Origin: Ramlibacter tataouinensis
Lineage (GTDB): Bacteria; Pseudomonadota; Gammaproteobacteria; Burkholderiales; Burkholderiaceae_C
NCBI RefSeq assembly: GCF_001580455.1
Contig: NZ_CP010951.1
Location: 806,001 to 870,000 of the forward strand
Direction: 5' to 3'
DNA length: 64,000 nt
Part shown: one piece after another, positions 60,346 through 64,000 of the stretch
Position numbering within the stretch: the stretch's first letter is position 1
How the letters are laid out: every line of letters begins with the position of its first letter
Made by a program: the position numbers and the translations under genes
The notes under the pieces: model-generated
Database searches by the model: none
Told to the model about the DNA's origin: nothing
What the model saw: the letters and a program-made list of their open reading frames with translations, nothing else

Positions 60346-61971
60346 TTAGAAACGCGCAAACAGGGTCACATAGACGCGGTCGTCGCCGCGTTGGGGGGCC
60401 GCGGAGTTGGAGGCCAGCGGCACGCGGCTGCCGGTGACGATGCGCGCGTAGTCCAGCGAGAAGCCGAAGGACTCGCGCGAGTAACGCAGGCCCATGCCGG
60501 CACTGGTCAGCCGGTCGCTGGACGGCTTGCCGGCTCCGTTGGGTTCGTTGTTGCTGAGCCAGCCGCCATCGACAAAACCGGCCAGGCGCAGGCCGCCCAA
60601 CAGTTCCGGTGTGGTGACTTCCAGTGTGGCGGCGATGCCACTGTCGGCGCTCACCGGGCGGTCGATGCTGGTGCCGCGCACCGAGCCGATGCCGCCCAGG
60701 CCGAACTGTTCGCCCGAGATCAGGACGTCCGGGCTGTACTGGAAGGTGCCGCGAGCGTTCCAGATCCAGTTGCCGGCAAATCCGGCCGAATAGTAGATGC
60801 CGCCGCGCAGTGCCTTCCAGTGCACGGTGTCGATGAGCGTATTCTCCTGCTTGTAGGACTGGAGGTCGTTGTGCTCGCCCCAGCCCGTGTTGAAGGCCAA
60901 GTCGGCGTTGTAACCCCAGGTGAAGGTGTCGCCCGTGGTGCGGGCCGTGTAGCCCAGGGTGATGGGCCGGCTGCGCCGGTCTTCGCCGGCAGGCTGTCCG
61001 CTGATGGTCGTGCCGTTGAACAGCTTGTCGTCCAGCACCGCGGTCAGGTAGCTGCGCCGGCCACCCTGGGGCGCGAGGTAGTGGGTGTAGTTGACGCCAA
61101 AGGTGTGCCCGGCGCCGGTGCTGGTGAAGGTGCCGAAGTCGCCCACCACGTCGGAACGGGTGTAGGTCGCGCCGACCACCCCGCCCCAGGCGTAGAGCGG
61201 CACCCGGTAGGACAGGCCGAACTGCTTGACGTCTTCGCCGCGCTCCAGCGAGGTGGTGTAGGCGGCGGCGAACTGGTGATCGAGATTGAACAGGTTGGTG
61301 TGCGACGCCGTCACCGTAAAGCGGTCATGCCCGGTGCTGTCGCTGCCGCCGTTGGTGACGCCGAAGCCGATGTTCCAGGGGCGCTGCTCCTTGACGGTGA
61401 TCGTCGCATCGATCTTGTCCGGCTGGTCGGACTCGCGCAGGCCGACGACGATGGCCTTGTTCGGGTTCTCGTTGGCGATGGCCGTCTGGACGGCCAGGGT
61501 CTTGAAGTTGGGCGTCTGCCCTTCCCGCAGTTCGGGCACCGTGCGCCGGATGTTCTCTTCGTCGTACAGCGACCGGCCTTCGATGGCGATCCTGCCCATA
61601 CTGAACTTGACGACGTCGAGCCTGACCGTGTCGCCCACTTCCTGCGGCGGCAGCGCCACGCGGTGCAGGCCGAAGCCTTTGTCGCGCAGGGCCTTCTCCA
61701 GCGTCGCCGTGGCCTGCTGCAGGGTCTCCAGCCTGGCGTCGGGGCGGACGTAGGGCGCGAGGATGCTCGCGGTCTCGGCCTCGCCCAGCGGGTTCTCGCC
61801 GCTGACCTTGAAGCCCTTGATGGCGAACACCGGCGCGGACGCGGCGGCGGCCCGGGCCGGCGCGACCGGCTGCGCCCAGACCTGGGGCGCAGCGATGGCC
61901 GCCAAGGCCGCAAAGCCCAGCAGCGCGCCGTGGCCGCTCCGTCGACGCGGCGCGCGAGACCCTCTGACCAT
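60346..61971 (-). CDS. ShlB/FhaC/HecB-type outer-membrane transporter (TpsB)
   Basis: 541 residues from the ATG at 61971 (the longer frame overlaps the FecR gene). Signal peptide to about residue 33 (PQVWA-QP). Two POTRA-like domains follow (FAIKGFKVSGENPLGEAET and FSMGRIAIEGRSLYDEENI). A beta-barrel then runs from ~210, with the loop containing GGIGSVRGTSIDRPVSAD (the VRG motif) and a C-terminal Phe (VYVTLFARF). It would secrete a TpsA-type exoprotein. No TpsA gene is visible in the window. Confidence 0.9.
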   Translation of the reverse strand: MVRGSRAPRRRSGHGALLGFAALAAIAAPQVWAQPVAPARAAAASAPVFAIKGFKVSGENPLGEAETASILAPYVRPDARLETLQQATATLEKALRDKGFGLHRVALPPQEVGDTVRLDVVKFSMGRIAIEGRSLYDEENIRRTVPELREGQTPNFKTLAVQTAIANENPNKAIVVGLRESDQPDKIDATITVKEQRPWNIGFGVTNGGSDSTGHDRFTVTASHTNLFNLDHQFAAAYTTSLERGEDVKQFGLSYRVPLYAWGGVVGATYTRSDVVGDFGTFTSTGAGHTFGVNYTHYLAPQGGRRSYLTAVLDDKLFNGTTISGQPAGEDRRSRPITLGYTARTTGDTFTWGYNADLAFNTGWGEHNDLQSYKQENTLIDTVHWKALRGGIYYSAGFAGNWIWNARGTFQYSPDVLISGEQFGLGGIGSVRGTSIDRPVSADSGIAATLEVTTPELLGGLRLAGFVDGGWLSNNEPNGAGKPSSDRLTSAGMGLRYSRESFGFSLDYARIVTGSRVPLASNSAAPQRGDDRVYVTLFARF

Positions 61972-62065
61972 TGTTATCGCCCCTCTTCGTTCGTATCGAT
62001 CCGGATGAGCGGGAATTTTGTCATCCGGGTTGCATCTTGTCACGTATGCCGCATCGCTTGCGGCG

Positions 62066-63439
62066 TTACTTGCACTGGTCGGCTGGCTTGATGCCGTTGT
62101 CGGCCAGCACGCCGGCCAGCAGGGGATTCTTCGCCCCCGGCAAGGGAATCCGATCGAACTCGATGAACTTCGGAATGTGATCGGGACGCCGGGTCTGGCC
62201 GGCCGGGCCGGCGAAGCCGGTTTCGCCCTGTCCCAGGTGCAGCACCTCCCGGGCGGTGGCAATTTCGATATGGCCGTCGCGCACGAAGACGAACAGGCCC
62301 TCCTCCGCATCGGAGACGCCCTCGCTGGTGAACAGCTTGGCCGGCACCTCCACGCCGTCCGGGCGCGGGCCGTCGACCGGCGGCTCCAGGCTGATCGCGC
62401 GGATACCCGTGGGGGAGATGAACAGGCCCTGCCCGGCCTGCAGCACCTGCAGCGCCGTCAGCCCGGTGGCCGAGACCTCGATGGAGCCCAGCCAGATCCA
62501 GAGGGTCAGGCCCGAATCGGGGTCGCCCGGCTCGCCTGCGCAGGGGCCGGTGCACATGATGTCGAAGCCGGTGCCGCGGATGCCGATGGTCGCGGTGGCC
62601 GTCGAGAAGCCGACATTGCGGTTGTTCGCCTTGGCGATCAGCCCGGTCAGGGCGCGCACCGAGCCGCGCAGCACCGAGACGAGGAAGCGCCCCTCCCCCG
62701 CGTTGCTGCTGTCGAAGACGAAGTTGTCGATGCGGAAGCGGCTGTTGGACCCCAGCGTGATCCGGGATTCATCCCGGAAGGCGAGCACCGTGCGCGTATT
62801 CGCCGCGGTCTCGACCGTTTCGCCCGCATAGACGCTGCCGCCTTCGACGACGAGGCGCCGCTGGCCCGCCGCATCCACCGCCTGCACCACGCCCTGCGCC
62901 ATGACGACCTTGGCGCTGGCCTTGATCGTGGCCGGACGCGCGCCGGCCGCCACGCCGGCGGACTCGGTGGCGCAGTCCCCGGCGCACACCCGGGCGTCGA
63001 AGTCGGTGCCGCGGATGCCGATGGTCGCCGTGCTGGTCTGCACGCGCGCGGCGTTGGGCGAGCTCTTGGAGACCAGCCCCGTGACGGCGCGGAAGCCGCC
63101 CCGCACCAACTGCATCAGCAGGCTGTTGTCCGGCGCGTTTTCCTTGAACTTGTACTGCGACAGGACCAGTTCCGAATTCGGCCTGACCGTCATGCGGGTG
63201 CCGTCATCCAGCTTGATGACCGCCAGGGCGCCCTCGGAGGTGGTGAGCCGGTCGCCCTCCCGCAGCGGCAGTCCCTTGCCAAGCGTGCGCGGCGTCTGTC
63301 CGGGCGATTGCGCGAAGCCGACGCCGCGCGAGAACTCGACCTCGCCGCCGGCAGGCTGCGCGCCGGCCGCGAAGGCCGCGAGCAGCAGCCCGATCCCCAG
63401 TGCGGCGCGCGCCAGGGGCAATTTCTCGATCGGCGACAT
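62066..63439 (-). CDS. Secreted protein with two FecR-like domains
   Basis: 457 residues from the ATG at 63439 behind GGAGGAG. Signal peptide to ~26 (FAAGA-QP). Two FecR-type modules repeat the pattern L-R/V-x-N/S-x-R/E followed by L-x-R-G-x-x-R-A-x-T-G-L and then ATIGIRGT-D/G-FD: first at about 80-150, second at about 235-305. Each is followed by a small Cys pair (RVCAGDC and IMCTGPC). Probably a periplasmic or outer-membrane associated structural or regulatory protein. It precedes the TpsB gene by 94 bases and may be co-transcribed. Confidence 0.88.
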   Translation of the reverse strand: MSPIEKLPLARAALGIGLLLAAFAAGAQPAGGEVEFSRGVGFAQSPGQTPRTLGKGLPLREGDRLTTSEGALAVIKLDDGTRMTVRPNSELVLSQYKFKENAPDNSLLMQLVRGGFRAVTGLVSKSSPNAARVQTSTATIGIRGTDFDARVCAGDCATESAGVAAGARPATIKASAKVVMAQGVVQAVDAAGQRRLVVEGGSVYAGETVETAANTRTVLAFRDESRITLGSNSRFRIDNFVFDSSNAGEGRFLVSVLRGSVRALTGLIAKANNRNVGFSTATATIGIRGTGFDIMCTGPCAGEPGDPDSGLTLWIWLGSIEVSATGLTALQVLQAGQGLFISPTGIRAISLEPPVDGPRPDGVEVPAKLFTSEGVSDAEEGLFVFVRDGHIEIATAREVLHLGQGETGFAGPAGQTRRPDHIPKFIEFDRIPLPGAKNPLLAGVLADNGIKPADQCK

Positions 63440-63485
63440 GAACACTCCTCCGGACACGGCTCTTCCTCTGGACCTCAGCCGTGAA

Positions 63486-63514
63486 GTTATACACGGTTAC
63501 AAGATTCAGTTCCA
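63486..63514 (-). promoter_or_regulatory. Candidate promoter of the FecR-TpsB operon
   Basis: On the minus strand TGGAAC, a 17-base spacer and TATAAC (5 of 6 to TATAAT), about 47 bases before the FecR ATG. Confidence 0.45.
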
Positions 63515-63554
63515 CGCGCAGCCCTGGCGCGGGCCCGCGTGGCTGTGCGGATTG

Positions 63555-64000
63555 TCACGAAGGCCGGTGATTCGAAGCGCCGGCCGCCAGGGCGGCGCGC
63601 AGCGCGTCGTCGAGGGCCGGCAGGGCGGATTCGATGCCCTGGAGCAGCTGCGGCGGCGCCTCCCGCTGCGCTGGCGCCCACACCGGGGCCGGGAAGCGGC
63701 TGTCCCACTCGAAGCGGGCGATCACGTGCCAGTGCAGGTGCGGCACCATGTTGCCCAGCGCGGCCAGGTTGATCTTGGCCGGCTGCAGCTGCTGGCGGAC
63801 GACCCGCTCGACGCAGGCGACCGCTTCCATGCACAGCGCCCGGTCAGCCGGCGCCAGGTCGGAGAACTCGGACACGTGGTCGGTCCAGATCACGCGATAG
63901 AAGGCCGGAAAGCCCGGCTCCGTGGCGCGGATCACGCGGAACCTGTCGCCGCGGAACACCAGCTGGCCGCCGTCGCCGTCGCAAAGGGGACAGCCGGCGG
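63555..64000 (-). CDS. HIT-family nucleotide hydrolase (5' end outside window)
   Basis: The frame is open to the window edge: upstream of an internal GTG (63959) it reads CPLCDGDGGQLVFRGDRF, the CxxC-containing N-terminus expected of this subgroup, so the true start lies beyond base 64000. The histidine triad is HLHWHV, and DHVSEFSDL precedes it. About 148 residues are visible. HIT proteins hydrolyse nucleotide phosphoramidates or dinucleoside polyphosphates. Confidence 0.9.
   Translation of the reverse strand, partial: AGCPLCDGDGGQLVFRGDRFRVIRATEPGFPAFYRVIWTDHVSEFSDLAPADRALCMEAVACVERVVRQQLQPAKINLAALGNMVPHLHWHVIARFEWDSRFPAPVWAPAQREAPPQLLQGIESALPALDDALRAALAAGASNHRPS

Overview
This is a high-GC, densely packed chromosomal window from a betaproteobacterium of the order Burkholderiales, most likely Comamonadaceae (a Ramlibacter/Variovorax-type genome). 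That assignment rests on the overall gene content, on the linkage DUF3426-prmA-accC-accB, on the ubiE / Tim44-like / ubiJ / ubiB block, and on extragenic palindromic elements of a kind I associate with this family. No genus can be proven from the sequence alone. I saw no rRNA, tRNA, CRISPR array or transposase.

Positions 1-12002 (minus strand) hold one long, tightly coupled flagellar/flagellar-type III secretion operon read fliQ-fliR-flhB-flhA-flgF-flgG-flgA-flgH-flgI-flgB-flgC-fliE-fliF-[FliG-like]-fliH, running off the left edge. The order is not the classical flgBCDEFGHIJ arrangement. The FliG-like protein has no C-terminal torque domain, and FlgH has no lipobox. I read it as a secondary or divergent flagellar system. 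Its upstream region (12003-12366) carries a cluster of CTAG-containing palindromes that looks like an operator. A TPR protein gene follows.

Positions 13520-18292 (minus) encode a tripartite ABC-2 exporter: HlyD-type adaptor, ATPase, permease and NodT-type outer-membrane factor. The operon is interrupted by two extragenic elements: a 56-bp repeat that supplies a stop codon and a Shine-Dalgarno sequence, and a 265-bp palindromic element with 24-bp terminal inverted repeats. Positions 18496-24012 (plus) are a branched-chain amino-acid-type ABC transporter (livG-livF-livK-livH-livM) plus a short-chain dehydrogenase.

Positions 24123-34461 are mostly housekeeping: a PfkB kinase, a zinc-ribbon DUF3426 protein, prmA, accC/accB, a TlpA-type thioredoxin, an acyl-CoA synthetase, mpl and two uncharacterised proteins. 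Positions 34577-35886 hold aroG (DAHP synthase), preceded by what looks like a transcription attenuator: a leader peptide rich in Tyr, Phe and Trp, then mutually exclusive hairpins ending in a U-tract terminator. Next come tldD, a response regulator / nucleotidyl cyclase / Ser-Thr kinase fusion, a 3-hydroxyisobutyrate-dehydrogenase-like enzyme and rodA.

Positions 42192-48955 (plus) run YqiA-like esterase, an RNB exoribonuclease, a TonB-like protein, aroE, mtgA, a PlsC-like acyltransferase and CdsA (cell-envelope and aromatic biosynthesis). A small accessory patch (an orphan membrane protein and a truncated GNAT remnant) precedes ruvC. Positions 51439-60311 (minus) hold aspS, a DUF502 protein, a FmdB zinc ribbon, a sodium:solute symporter and the ubiquinone genes ubiB, ubiJ and ubiE with Tim44-like and DUF971 neighbours. 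The right end has a TpsB/FhaC-type transporter, a protein with two FecR-like domains, and a HIT protein cut by the window edge.

A recurrent feature is a -10 promoter box 5-9 nt before the start codon (mpl, rodA, tldD, ruvC, an RNB gene and others), which suggests that many housekeeping mRNAs here are leaderless.
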